The notes beneath the pieces are model-generated. The model had not been told where the DNA came from, searched no databases, and was given only the letters and a program-made list of their open reading frames with translations. Below, piece by piece: positions 37,169 through 46,308 of a stretch of DNA of 64,000 nt. The position numbers and the translations under genes were made by a program. The stretch's first letter is position 1; every line of letters begins with the position of its first letter. The stretch is from a bacterium (GTDB taxonomy: Bacteria; Krumholzibacteriota; Krumholzibacteriia; LZORAL124-64-63), in NCBI GenBank assembly GCA_024231905.1, contig JAAEQC010000142.1, forward strand, positions 62,001 to 126,000, read 5' to 3'.

Positions 37169-37885
37169 TCAGGCGTGGCCCACCATGGCCGCGAAGCGAC
37201 CGGCCGCCGCACCGTCCCGCCGGTAACTGGGATAGCCCTCGCTGCAGATGGTGCAGACTCCGGTGACCTGAACGTGATCGCCGGGGACGCCTGCCGCGAT
37301 CAACTGGGCGACGTTGACCCGCCACAGGTCCAGTAGCCAGCGCTCACCGCGACGCACGAAGAAGGCCTCGGCGAGCTTGCCGAGGCTTTCGCACGCCTGC
37401 TCCCGCACTTCGTCGCCCACTTCGTAACAGCACGGTCCGGCCGAAGGGCCGATCACCGCGCGGCAGGCGGTCGGCTCGGTTCCGGCGTTCTTCAACGCCG
37501 CCATCAACTCGGCCGTGATCCCCGCCACCGTCGACCGCCAGGACGCGTGGGCGAAGCCCCACCGTGGCGACGGGCTGTCGCAAGTCACGATCACCAGCGG
37601 ACAATCGGCCGAGCGGCCGACCACGCCTAGGCCGGGCCGGTCGGACCACAGGGCGTCGGCTTCGCCCAGGCAGCCGGGGCCTTCGGCCCTGAGGACTGTG
37701 CCGCCGTGGACCTGACGGACCCAGGCCGCGTCGTCCAGTCCTACCGCCGCGGAGAGGCTGGCGACAGCCGCGGCGTGGTCGGGCGCGTCGGGTGGTGTGT
37801 GGAAATCCGGTCCGGCGGCGGTGGTCCAGCCGTGGGCCCAACCGGACCGGTCCAGTAGGGGCGCGGTGCGCAGCCAGGACTTCAC
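37169..37885 (-). CDS. pgeF: Peptidoglycan editing factor PgeF (laccase-domain/YfiH family)
   Basis: 238 residues. This cytosolic family keeps L-Ser out of the muropeptide precursor and was first annotated as a multicopper oxidase. The metal site is visible as H60 (QVHG), C95 (SADC) and H113 (AHASW). Later conserved blocks are AVIGPSAGPCCYEVG, CTICSEGYPSYRRDG and GR. The usual AHAGWRGT is AHASWRST here, a mild variant. GTG start at 37885 overlaps the upstream stop (GTGA); the longer frame to 37948 is inside the neighbouring gene. Last of four overlapping minus-strand genes (pyrF-pyrE-glycosyltransferase-pgeF). Confidence 0.9.
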   Translation of the reverse strand: MKSWLRTAPLLDRSGWAHGWTTAAGPDFHTPPDAPDHAAAVASLSAAVGLDDAAWVRQVHGGTVLRAEGPGCLGEADALWSDRPGLGVVGRSADCPLVIVTCDSPSPRWGFAHASWRSTVAGITAELMAALKNAGTEPTACRAVIGPSAGPCCYEVGDEVREQACESLGKLAEAFFVRRGERWLLDLWRVNVAQLIAAGVPGDHVQVTGVCTICSEGYPSYRRDGAAAGRFAAMVGHA

Positions 37886-39393
37886 GGCGTGCTCGCTCCC
37901 AGATAACCGCGGATGGTCGCGCGTACGTCGTCGTCGTCCGGATCCCACACGGCGGGCCGGTCGGCGTACCAGGGAGCGGCCGAGGTCTTGACGAAGACCG
38001 GTCCCGGCGGCGCCTGAAGCAGGCGTTCGGTCTCCTGCCGGACCTGCGGTTGGCGGCGGGCGGCTTCAGCGGCTGCCTCGTCCCAGCCCGCAGGCGCTTC
38101 AGCCATGGCCCAGACCAGCAGAGAGGCGCAGACCGCGGCCGCGGGGGCCAGGAACCAGGGACGCTCCAGGAGCGACCTGTCGCGGGAGTCGGCCTTGCCG
38201 AACCAGGAGAGCACGAACTCGGCCGGCAGTTCGGCCAGGAAGGGACCGGTCTCCCATAGGACGATGGGCACCAGCACCGCCAGGTGGCGCAGGGAGTGGT
38301 CGTACACCGCGTAGAGGACGGTCAGCAGGATGAGGGTCAGCCCGACCACTCCCGGGCCCGCGGCCAGGTCCGGGATCTTCTTCGCGTCCCCTTCCAGCGG
38401 AGGGTGGAGTTTTTCCCGGACCAGGAGCGCGGCACCCAGCAGGGGCACCAGGAGCAGAAGCCAGGGCGCCAGGCCGTGCCCTTCGCGCCAGAAGAATCGC
38501 AGACCCCGTCCCGCCTTCTTCAGCACGGGCAGGGGGTCGTCGGCCAGGGTGGACACCAACGACTGGGGCTCGAGTCCCAGGTAGATGCCGTAGCCCGGGT
38601 GGTGGATCGTATCCTTCAGGTGTTCGGCGTGGGCTTGGATGCTGAAGAACGGGTCACCGGCCACCGCGGTGTTGCGCAGGGTCCAGGGCGCCGTCAGGGC
38701 CAGGAACGCCAGGGCCGGCGCCGTGAGGGAATGCAGGGTCGGACGGCGCCCCCGCCAGTCGGCCGCCCACCAGACTACCGGGACGATCACCAGCTCCGGA
38801 CGCAGCAGTCCCAGGACTCCGGCGCCGAGACCGTCGTGCCAGGTCAGGCCTGTGGTGCCGCCGCGGCGGCGCAGCCACATGGCCAGCAGGACCAGCGCCG
38901 CCGCCATTTCCACGTGTCCCCAGTCCACGGCAAAAACCAGCAGGGGGTTGGCGCCCAGGAGCACGAGCCAGCCTGCGGCGGCACCGGGACGGCCACGCCG
39001 CAACCAGGCGGTCGAGCCGAGCCAGGCCAGGCCCGTCAGCAGGACCAGTTGAAAAACGCGTACGGCATCCACCGCGCGCTCCGGGTCGCCGCCCGCAGCG
39101 GCGTAGGGGATGGTCAGTAGCAGGGGGAATCCCGGGGGTCGGTGGAGCAGGGGTTGAGGCAGTTCCCGGGCGAAGTCCCAGGCGAAGGAGAGGGGGTAGG
39201 CCAAGTCCGTCAGGAAGCCCTCGCCCCGGGCCAGGTGGCGGGCGGTGGCGAGACTGTCGTAGAGATCGCCGGTGGGGTGGACCGGGCGTGCGGGATGGGT
39301 GATGTACCAGACGGAAGCGAATGCGACAGCCAGGGCCAGGCCCCACAGGACAGTACACCGCCCGGAGCATGGCCGTGGCGCGCCGGATCTCAC
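37882..39393 (-). CDS. Multi-spanning membrane protein, probable GT-C/PMT-like glycosyltransferase
   Basis: 503 residues with about ten to twelve hydrophobic segments. The first extracytoplasmic loop contains HPTGDLYDSLATARHLARGEGF and a RPPGFPLL motif, the layout of lipid-phosphosugar-dependent GT-C enzymes (PMT/ArnT-like), in which acidic residues of loop 1 are catalytic. Other conserved features are LRPELVIVP and the TAPWTLRN motif. A soluble C-terminal tail of about 80 residues follows the last helix. The GTG start at 39393 overlaps the pyrE stop (GTGA). The donor and acceptor sugars are unknown, and the family call is by overall pattern only. Confidence 0.7.
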   Translation of the reverse strand: MRSGAPRPCSGRCTVLWGLALAVAFASVWYITHPARPVHPTGDLYDSLATARHLARGEGFLTDLAYPLSFAWDFARELPQPLLHRPPGFPLLLTIPYAAAGGDPERAVDAVRVFQLVLLTGLAWLGSTAWLRRGRPGAAAGWLVLLGANPLLVFAVDWGHVEMAAALVLLAMWLRRRGGTTGLTWHDGLGAGVLGLLRPELVIVPVVWWAADWRGRRPTLHSLTAPALAFLALTAPWTLRNTAVAGDPFFSIQAHAEHLKDTIHHPGYGIYLGLEPQSLVSTLADDPLPVLKKAGRGLRFFWREGHGLAPWLLLLVPLLGAALLVREKLHPPLEGDAKKIPDLAAGPGVVGLTLILLTVLYAVYDHSLRHLAVLVPIVLWETGPFLAELPAEFVLSWFGKADSRDRSLLERPWFLAPAAAVCASLLVWAMAEAPAGWDEAAAEAARRQPQVRQETERLLQAPPGPVFVKTSAAPWYADRPAVWDPDDDDVRATIRGYLGASTP

Positions 39394-39971
39394 GAGTTGC
39401 CGCGGCTGCCCGGCTTGGTCACGTCCAGGCCCTTGGCACAGAGGGGGCAGCCGTCGGCTTCCCACGTCTCCACCGTGACCTGGGCCAGGGCGTGCAGGGG
39501 CAGGGGCAGTTCCACGTCGCCGCCGGTGCGGTCGATGATGCTCGTCAGACCCACGACCTTGCCGCCGGCCTTTTCCACCACCTCGACCACCTCCAGGACG
39601 CTGGTGCCGCGGGTGACCACGTCCTCGGCGATGACGACCTTCTCGCCGTCTTCCAGGCCGAAGCCGCGGCGGATGGTCAGGACCCCGTCCACGCGCTCGG
39701 CGAAGACGAAGCGCCGGCCGAGGGCCCGGGCCACCTCGTGGCCCACCAGGATGCCGCCCATGGCGGGGCTGACCACCAGGTCGACGGCCGTGTCGGCGAA
39801 GAAGGCGGCCATGGCGGCGCCCAGTTCACGGGCCAGTTCCGGGAACTGGAGCAGGCGGGCGCACTGGAAGTAGGCGTCGCTGTGGCGGCCGCTGCTCAGG
39901 AGGAAGTGCCCGCGGTGCAGGGCGCCCAGTTCTTCCATCAGGTTCAGCACCTTGGTCTGGTCGAGGCTCAT
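39390..39971 (-). CDS. pyrE: Orotate phosphoribosyltransferase
   Basis: Converts orotate and PRPP to OMP in pyrimidine synthesis. 193 residues. The PRPP-binding motif is VVIAEDVVTRGTSVLEVV; near the N terminus FLLSSGRHSDAYFQCARLL and the PAMGGILVGHEVA loop are typical of the long bacterial/archaeal PyrE type. A short Cys pair (CPLC) near the C terminus is common in this subgroup. Its start overlaps the pyrF stop (ATGA), so pyrF-pyrE form a coupled pair. Confidence 0.95.
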   Translation of the reverse strand: MSLDQTKVLNLMEELGALHRGHFLLSSGRHSDAYFQCARLLQFPELARELGAAMAAFFADTAVDLVVSPAMGGILVGHEVARALGRRFVFAERVDGVLTIRRGFGLEDGEKVVIAEDVVTRGTSVLEVVEVVEKAGGKVVGLTSIIDRTGGDVELPLPLHALAQVTVETWEADGCPLCAKGLDVTKPGSRGNS

Positions 39972-40714
39972 GATGTCTGCTCCAGTTCGGCGGCGATGCC
40001 CGCCAGGGCGGTCGCCGGATTCTCGGCTCGGGTGATGGGCCGGCCCACCACCAGGAAGTCGGCGCCGGATTCGAGGGCGGCGCGGGGAGTGGCCACCCGC
40101 TTCTGGTCCTGGACGTCGGCGCCGGCGGGCCGGATGCCCGGGGTGACGACCAGGGGCTCGGGCCCGATGACGCCGCGCAGGCGGGGCAGGTCCGCCGCCG
40201 AGCACACCAGACCGTCGCAGCCGCAATCCCAGGCCAGGCTGGCCAGACGCTCCACGCGCTCCTGGACGCCGTCCGCCGAGGGGCCGGTCTCCTGCAGTTG
40301 CTCCTCGTCGAGGCTCGTCAGGACCGTCACTGCCAGCAGGGCCGGACGAGGGCCGTCTACGCCGGCCATGGCTTCGGCGGCGGCGGTCAGGGCCGCACGC
40401 CCGCTGCAGGCGTGGATGGTGCACAGGTCTGCGCCCAGAGTGGCGGCCACCCGGGCGGCCGAGGCCACGGTGTTGGGGATGTCGTGATACTTGAGGTCCA
40501 GGAAGATGCGGCGGTCCATGCTCCTGAGGCGCTCGACCACCTCCGGGCCACCGCTGGAGAAGAGTTCCAGCCCGACCTTCACGAAATGGCCGCCCGGGCC
40601 GAGAGCCGTGGCCAGGTCCAGGGCCTTCTCCGCCGTGGGAACGTCCAGGGCCGTGATGACCCTTTTGCCGGGGGGCAGTTCGCGCAGCCTCGCGATCACT
40701 GCGGATCGATCCAT
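39968..40714 (-). CDS. pyrF: Orotidine 5'-phosphate decarboxylase
   Basis: Decarboxylates OMP to UMP, the last step of de novo pyrimidine synthesis. 248 residues. The catalytic Lys-Asp network is in FLDLKYHDIPNT, preceded by ALDVPT and VKVGLELF (substrate lysine). The C-terminal phosphate-binding loop is TPGIRPAG with the arginine in VVGRPITRA. First gene of the minus-strand unit; its start faces serS across 184 bases, which must contain both promoters. Confidence 0.95.
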   Translation of the reverse strand: MDRSAVIARLRELPPGKRVITALDVPTAEKALDLATALGPGGHFVKVGLELFSSGGPEVVERLRSMDRRIFLDLKYHDIPNTVASAARVAATLGADLCTIHACSGRAALTAAAEAMAGVDGPRPALLAVTVLTSLDEEQLQETGPSADGVQERVERLASLAWDCGCDGLVCSAADLPRLRGVIGPEPLVVTPGIRPAGADVQDQKRVATPRAALESGADFLVVGRPITRAENPATALAGIAAELEQTS

Positions 40715-40898
40715 GGTTCTCGCCTCTCCTGGCGTGGGAGTCCGGGGATTTGCCTTGCCGCTCCGGGGGCGGTGCCACTACCCTTCTACCAGCCGAGGGT
40801 GCGGAATGCAAATCCCGTTTTACGAAGGGAAAGCGTCCGGCCCGTTGTGTTTTTGTGCCTGCTCCGAACCCGCTGCGAAAACCGGAAGGGACCCCGCC

Positions 40899-42158
40899 GT
40901 GCTGGACCGCAAGTACCTCCGCGAGAACCGCGACCTGGTGACCCGAGCCGTGGCCCTGAAGAACGAGTCCGTGGACATCGAGGCCTACTACGAGCGCGAC
41001 GCCGAGCGCCGGGCGGCCCTCCAGGAATCCGAGCAGCTGCAGGCGGAGGCGAACAAGGCCAACAAGGCCATCAGTGAACTGAAGAAGGCGGGCGAGGACG
41101 CGTCCGCGGCCATCGCGGCCATGAAAGAGATATCCGGCCGGGTCAAGGCACTCAAGGTCCGGGCCGCCGAACTGGACGAAGAGGTGGAAACCCTCTACCT
41201 GCGCATTCCCAACGTGCCCCACGAGTCGGTCCCCGCCGGCGGCGAGGAGAACAACGAGGTCATCCGCACCTGGGGCGAGCCGGTCGAGCGCGACTTCCAG
41301 GTCATGCCCCACTGGGATCTGGGCGCCGAGCTGGGCATCCTCCACCCGGAGCGGGCGGCCCGCATGAGCGGCAGCGGCTTTTCGGTCCTCACGGGCCAGG
41401 GCGCACGCCTCGAACGGGCGCTCATCAACTGGTTCCTCGACGTGCACCGGGCGCAGGGCTACACCGAGGTGAACATCCCCTACCTGGTGAACCGCACGGC
41501 CATGACCGGCACCGGCCAGTTGCCGAAGCTCGAGGACGATATGTACGTCTGCGGCATCGACGACCTCCTGCTCATTCCCACGGCCGAGGTGTCGGTGACC
41601 AACATCCATATGCAGGAGACTCTGCCGGCGGCGGATCTGCCGGTGAAGTACTGCGCTTTCTCGCCCTGCTTCCGGCGCGAGGCCGGCGCCGCGGGCAAGG
41701 ACACCCGGGGCCTGCTGCGCATGCACCAGTTCCACAAGGTGGAGATGGTGAAGTTCGTGACTCCGGAGACGTCGTGGGACGAACTGGAGACCCTGGTGAG
41801 CGACGCCGAGGTCCTCCTGCAGCAGCTCGAACTGCCCTACCGCGTGCTCACCCTGGCCTCGGGCGACCTGAGCTTCGCCGCGGCCAAGTGCTACGACCTG
41901 GAGGTGTGGTCCGCGGGGGTGGGCAAGTGGCTGGAGGTGTCGTCCTGCAGCAATTTCCTGGACTTCCAGGCGCGCCGGGCGGGAATCCGCTTCAAGGGAG
42001 ACGGAACCAAGGGCCTGGTCCACACCTTGAACGGCTCGGGCCTGGCCTTGCCGCGTATCCTCGTGGCGATCCTCGAGAACCACCAGACGCCCGACGGCAA
42101 GGTGCGCGTACCCGACGTGCTCGTGCCCTACCTGGACGGCCTGGAGATCATCGGATGA
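40899..42158 (+). CDS. serS: Seryl-tRNA synthetase
   Basis: Charges tRNA-Ser. 419 residues. The N-terminal long antiparallel coiled coil that contacts tRNA spans about residues 25-105. Class II motif 2 is FRREAGAAGKDTRGLLRMHQF and motif 3 is GSGLALPRILVAILE. I start it at GTG 40899, where GGAAGGG lies eight bases upstream and the protein begins MLDRKYLREN as expected. The open frame reaching back to 40491 lies in the divergent pyrF gene and is not coding. It ends four bases before the histidine kinase gene. Confidence 0.95.
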   Translation: MLDRKYLRENRDLVTRAVALKNESVDIEAYYERDAERRAALQESEQLQAEANKANKAISELKKAGEDASAAIAAMKEISGRVKALKVRAAELDEEVETLYLRIPNVPHESVPAGGEENNEVIRTWGEPVERDFQVMPHWDLGAELGILHPERAARMSGSGFSVLTGQGARLERALINWFLDVHRAQGYTEVNIPYLVNRTAMTGTGQLPKLEDDMYVCGIDDLLLIPTAEVSVTNIHMQETLPAADLPVKYCAFSPCFRREAGAAGKDTRGLLRMHQFHKVEMVKFVTPETSWDELETLVSDAEVLLQQLELPYRVLTLASGDLSFAAAKCYDLEVWSAGVGKWLEVSSCSNFLDFQARRAGIRFKGDGTKGLVHTLNGSGLALPRILVAILENHQTPDGKVRVPDVLVPYLDGLEIIG

Positions 42159-42162
42159 CCGC

Positions 42163-43422
42163 GTGAAGGCCAACAACTGGCAGGAACGTCTGGCGAGCTT
42201 CCGGCGGCGCCACCTGTTCAACGTCTACCTTTTGGTGGGGTCGGTGACCATCGTGGTGGCGGTCACGCTCTTCACCCTGAGCATCTCCAACAGCGTAGAG
42301 AAGCAGACCGAGCTGACCACGCGCCTGCTGTCGGACCTGGCCAGTCGCCTCATCACCGCCGAGCGCGTGGATGAGGTGCAGCCGGTGGTGGACCTGGCCA
42401 ACGAGATCGAGGTGCCGTTCATCATCACCTTGAATTCGGGGCGTCCCTACCTGTGGAACGAACCGGTCATCGGCATCCCCGTCCCGGAATACAGCCTGCT
42501 CATGGAGGAGGACATCAACGCGCCGCGCAACCCGCTGGTGCACGACATCATCCAGTTGGCGTCGCGGTTCGATTCGGAGAACGAGCCCTTCGCCATCTAC
42601 GCCGACGACGGAACGCGGGTGGGCACGCTCCACTACGGCAACTCGGCGTTGAGTCTCAGACTGCGCATCATGCCGTACCTGGAGTTGGGCATCATGGCCC
42701 TGTTCTTCCTGGTCATCCTGTGGGCCCTGCAGGCCCGCCGGCAGTCGGAGCAGAACGCCCTCTTCGCGGGCATGGCCAAGGAGACGGCCCACCAAATGGG
42801 CACGCCCCTGACCTCCATCATGGGCTGGGTGGCCCTGCTGGAGAACCGAGTGGACCCGGAGGACGATCTCCTGGTCGAACTGAACCGGGACGTTGACCGG
42901 CTGGGCATGGTTTCGGCCCGCTTCAGCCAGATCGGCTCCCTGCCGAAACTGGAGGACCGGAACTTCAACGAGGTCGTGGACGAGACCATCGAGTACTTCC
43001 GGCGGCGGTTGCCCCACCTGGGCGGCCGCGTTCAGCTGCGGCGGGAGGGCCAGGCCCAGGGCCACGTGCTCTTCAACCGCGACCTCATGGGCTGGGTGCT
43101 GGAAAACCTCATCAAGAACGGCATCGACGCCCTGGAGGACGGCAAGGGCACGATCACGGTCGGAGTGGTGGACGATCCCGACGGCGGGGCGCTCGTGCTG
43201 GTGACGGATACCGGCCGCGGCGTGCCGGGCGGCGTGGGCCGGCGCATCTTCGAACCCGGCTACACCACCAAGCAACGGGGTTGGGGCATGGGCCTGGCCC
43301 TGGTCAAACGTATCGTGGAGCGCTACCACGGGGGGCGCATCCGCATCGAGGAAACCGGGTCGGGCGGGACCACTATAGCGGTGCACCTGCCGGCTGCGGC
43401 GCCCGCAGACGAAGGAGCATAG
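42163..43422 (+). CDS. Membrane sensor histidine kinase, PorY-like
   Basis: 419 residues. TM1 lies near residues 18-40 and TM2 near 173-193, enclosing a periplasmic domain of about 130 residues. The H-box is KETAHQMGTPLTSI with H210, the variant (E-T-A-H-Q-x-G-T-P-L) common in Bacteroidota kinases of the PorY type. The N-box is LENLIKNGIDAL and the G-boxes are DTGRGVPGG and GWGMGLAL. The next gene, three bases downstream, encodes a PorX-type regulator, so this is its likely cognate kinase. It starts at GTG 42163, four bases after serS. The signal is unknown; in Porphyromonas the PorXY system controls type IX secretion genes. Confidence 0.85.
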   Translation: MKANNWQERLASFRRRHLFNVYLLVGSVTIVVAVTLFTLSISNSVEKQTELTTRLLSDLASRLITAERVDEVQPVVDLANEIEVPFIITLNSGRPYLWNEPVIGIPVPEYSLLMEEDINAPRNPLVHDIIQLASRFDSENEPFAIYADDGTRVGTLHYGNSALSLRLRIMPYLELGIMALFFLVILWALQARRQSEQNALFAGMAKETAHQMGTPLTSIMGWVALLENRVDPEDDLLVELNRDVDRLGMVSARFSQIGSLPKLEDRNFNEVVDETIEYFRRRLPHLGGRVQLRREGQAQGHVLFNRDLMGWVLENLIKNGIDALEDGKGTITVGVVDDPDGGALVLVTDTGRGVPGGVGRRIFEPGYTTKQRGWGMGLALVKRIVERYHGGRIRIEETGSGGTTIAVHLPAAAPADEGA

Positions 43423-43424
43423 AC

Positions 43425-44990
43425 GTGGCGTACAGGATCCTCTGGGTCGACGACAACATCGAGGAATTGAGGTCCCACCTGGTGTACCTCGGCGAGAAGG
43501 GCTACGAGGTCGAAGGCGTGACCAACGGGCGGGACGCCCTGGCGGTGCTTTCCGAGAAGCCCTTCGACGCCATCCTGCTGGACGAGATGATGCCGGGCAT
43601 GGGCGGTCTGGAAACCCTGGAGGGGATCCGGCGCATCAACGCCAACGTACCGGTCATCATGATCACCAAGAGCGAGGCCGAGGACCTCATGACCCGGGCC
43701 ATCGGCAAGCGCATCGACGACTACCTGGTTAAGCCCGTGTCGCCCCTGCAGATCCTCTCGGCCCTCAAACGCCAACTGGAAGCACGCAAGCTCACGGGCG
43801 AAACGGTCATGCGCGACTACATGAGCAACTTCATGTCCGTCAGCGACCGCATCGGCACCGCCGACGCCCCGGCCGACTGGGAGAGCATCTACACGGACCT
43901 GGTCACCTGGGGCATGGACATCTACCGCTACTCGGACCACGGTCTGCTGGAGACCCACTCGGAGCAGATCGCGGCGGCCAACCTGGCCTTCGCCAAGTTC
44001 GTGCGCCGGCATTACCGGGAGTGGGTCGCCACCGGCGGCGGCGACGGCCAGGAAGCGCCCCTGCTCAGCTCGGCGGTCTTCGAGACCTGGATCGAGCCGG
44101 AGATCCAGCGCAGCCGCCAGGTCTTCGTCATTCTCATCGACTGCATGCGCCTGGACCAGGTGCGCATGATCGAGCCCCTGCTGGAGCCCTTCTTCCACCT
44201 GGACCGTCGCAACTACTGGTCCATCCTGCCCACGGCCACGCCCTACGCCCGCAACGCGGTCTTCGCCGGACTCATGCCGCGGGAGATCGCCGCGCGCTAT
44301 CCCGACTGGTGGATCGGCCGCGCGGACCACGAGGGCAGCCGCAACGCCCACGAGTCCGAACTGCTGGGCGAACTCCTCGAGAGGATCGACAGCCCGGCCC
44401 GGGGCAGCCACCAGTACTACAAGGTCTCCGACGCCCGGGACACGGACCCCCTGCACCGCAACGTGGGCAGCCTGGACGAGACCCGCCTGGTGGCCGCCGT
44501 CTACAACTTCCTGGACATCATGGCCCACGGCCGCAGCCAGAGCCGCATCCTCAAGGAACTGGCGCCGGACGAGGCGGCTTTCCGCACCCTCATGCGCAGC
44601 TGGTTCGAGCATTCCAACCTCTACGAGGTCCTGCGCAACCTGGCCAAGCGCGATTGCACCGTCATCCTCACTACCGACCACGGTTCCATGCTCTGCCAGC
44701 GGGCCCAGAAGGTGCGCGGCAACCGGGATACGAGCACCAACGTGCGTTACAAATTCGGCGACAACCTGGGCGTGGACGAGGACAAGATCTTCCTCATGAA
44801 GAACCCGGCGGAGTTCGGGCTGCCGCCCCAGAGCAGCATCGAGAACTACGCCGTCGCCACCGAGAACCACTACCTGGTGTACCCGACGAATTTCCACGAG
44901 TACGAGCGCCTGTACCGGGACAGTTTCCAGCACGGGGGCATCAGCCTCGAGGAGATCATCTGTCCGTTCATCGTCATGCGGCCGCGTTAG
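43425..44990 (+). CDS. porX: PorX-type response regulator with PglZ (alkaline phosphatase-superfamily) domain
   Basis: 521 residues, close to the length of Porphyromonas PorX. The N-terminal receiver domain has its phosphoacceptor at D53 (LLDEMMPGMGG) and the conserved lysine in DDYLVKPVSP. A helical linker (about 120-220) is followed by the PglZ domain, whose metal-site residues include D239 in VILIDCMRLDQVR and D418-H419 in LTTDHGSM. PorX of Bacteroidota regulates the type IX secretion system and has been reported to hydrolyse oligonucleotides through this domain. The GTG start follows AAGGAG. Linked to a PorY-like kinase gene just upstream. Confidence 0.92.
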   Translation: MAYRILWVDDNIEELRSHLVYLGEKGYEVEGVTNGRDALAVLSEKPFDAILLDEMMPGMGGLETLEGIRRINANVPVIMITKSEAEDLMTRAIGKRIDDYLVKPVSPLQILSALKRQLEARKLTGETVMRDYMSNFMSVSDRIGTADAPADWESIYTDLVTWGMDIYRYSDHGLLETHSEQIAAANLAFAKFVRRHYREWVATGGGDGQEAPLLSSAVFETWIEPEIQRSRQVFVILIDCMRLDQVRMIEPLLEPFFHLDRRNYWSILPTATPYARNAVFAGLMPREIAARYPDWWIGRADHEGSRNAHESELLGELLERIDSPARGSHQYYKVSDARDTDPLHRNVGSLDETRLVAAVYNFLDIMAHGRSQSRILKELAPDEAAFRTLMRSWFEHSNLYEVLRNLAKRDCTVILTTDHGSMLCQRAQKVRGNRDTSTNVRYKFGDNLGVDEDKIFLMKNPAEFGLPPQSSIENYAVATENHYLVYPTNFHEYERLYRDSFQHGGISLEEIICPFIVMRPR

Positions 44991-44998
44991 GAGACGAC

Positions 44999-45523
44999 GT
45001 GGCGGACCAGCCCATGCCCGATCCCGCAGACTATCCCTGGCGCACCGTCACGCGTGCGCCGGCGGCGACCCGCGCCCTGGGTGCGGCGGCGGGCGAACTG
45101 TTGCGGGGCGGCGAGGTCATCCTGCTCGAGGGGCCCCTGGGCGCGGGCAAGACGTGCTTCGTCCAGGGCGTGGGCGAAGCCCTGGGCGTCACCGAAGAGG
45201 TCATCTCGCCCACCTTCACCCTGGTGAACAGTTTTCCCGGCCGACTGCGGCTGCACCACCTGGACTTCTACCGCGTGGAACCGGATCACGACCTGGCGGA
45301 CATCGGTGTGCCCGATCTGCTGGACGAGGTGCTCGACGGCGCCGCCGTCCTGCTGGTGGAGTGGCCGGTCCCCCTACGTCCCGAGTTGCGCGGCATCCCC
45401 CGGCTGGAACTGCTGGCCCTGCCCGGTCCGGGACCCGACGACCGCGCCTGGCACCTGCGGGGCGAACCGGCGCCGCCGGCGGCCTGGCAGACGCTCTTCG
45501 CCGGGGAGGCGACCCAGTGCTGA
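44999..45523 (+). CDS. tsaE: TsaE, ATPase for t6A tRNA modification
   Basis: 174 residues. TsaE is the ATPase partner of TsaB-TsaD in making the t6A base at position 37 of ANN-decoding tRNAs. Walker A is EGPLGAGKTCF, followed by the family motifs ISPTFTLVN, HHLDFYRV and LVEWP. I start at GTG 44999, eight bases after the porX stop and preceded by AGGAG. The upstream longer frame is a shadow of porX. The stop overlaps the tsaB start, and the neighbour identity strongly supports the call. Confidence 0.93.
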   Translation: MADQPMPDPADYPWRTVTRAPAATRALGAAAGELLRGGEVILLEGPLGAGKTCFVQGVGEALGVTEEVISPTFTLVNSFPGRLRLHHLDFYRVEPDHDLADIGVPDLLDEVLDGAAVLLVEWPVPLRPELRGIPRLELLALPGPGPDDRAWHLRGEPAPPAAWQTLFAGEATQC

Positions 45524-46308
45524 CCCTGGCCTTCGACACGGCTACCCTGCGCGGCCGCTTCGCCCTGGCGGAGGATGGCGGGCTTCTGGCCTCCCGTCCG
45601 GTGAATGTGGGGGGGAGCTACGCCGACGCCCTGTTGCCGGTCATCCAGGAGATGCTGGCCGACGCCGGGCGTAGCCGGACCGACCTGGCGGCCGTGGGCG
45701 TTACCACGGGCCCGGGCAGTTTCACCGGCGTACGCATCGGCGTGGCCACGGCCAAGGGCCTGGCCTGGGCCCTGGGCTGCGAGCTGGCCGGGGTGAGTTC
45801 CCTGTCCGCCATGGCGGCGGCGCTGCTCCAGGAACACCCGGATGCCGGCCACGCGATCCCGGTCCTGGACGCCCGGCGGGGCGAGGTCTACGCGGGCCTG
45901 TACCGCCGCGCGGGCCGGTGGGTGGAGGCCTTGCTGCCCGACGCGGCAGCGACGCCGGACGACTGGTGGTCGCGGTTGACCGCCCACGGTCCGGACGCCC
46001 TGGCCGCGGCTTGCGGCGGCGACGGTTCGACCCTGCTCCTGGGCCAGGGCGCTGACCTGCGGCCGGAGTTGCGGGAGACCGGCGACCCGGCCCTGCGGCC
46101 CTGGACCTCGGGCCATCCGGACACGGCCGCGGCCCTGGCGGTGGCGGTCTCGGCGGAGGATGGCCTCGTACCGCGGACCCATCCTTTCGCCCTGGTGCCC
46201 ACCTACCTGCGGGTCTCCGACGCCGAAGTGAAACGCCGGGTGGACCTGACTCCCCGCGAACCCGACGACGACATCGAACACCACCACAGCGAGCGGGGCG
46301 ATTCGTGA
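45517..46308 (+). CDS. tsaB: TsaB, t6A biosynthesis dimerisation partner
   Basis: 263 residues of the ASKHA-fold family that dimerises with TsaD. The N terminus LTLAFDTAT and the core GVTTGPGSFTGVRIGVATAKGLA are diagnostic. The catalytic elements of TsaD are absent, as is normal. The GTG start lies inside the tsaE 3' end, seven bases before its stop is complete, with GGGGAGG upstream. The stop overlaps rimI (GTGA). The C-terminal 30 residues are acidic and histidine-rich (DDDIEHHHSERGD). Confidence 0.93.
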   Translation: MLTLAFDTATLRGRFALAEDGGLLASRPVNVGGSYADALLPVIQEMLADAGRSRTDLAAVGVTTGPGSFTGVRIGVATAKGLAWALGCELAGVSSLSAMAAALLQEHPDAGHAIPVLDARRGEVYAGLYRRAGRWVEALLPDAAATPDDWWSRLTAHGPDALAAACGGDGSTLLLGQGADLRPELRETGDPALRPWTSGHPDTAAALAVAVSAEDGLVPRTHPFALVPTYLRVSDAEVKRRVDLTPREPDDDIEHHHSERGDS

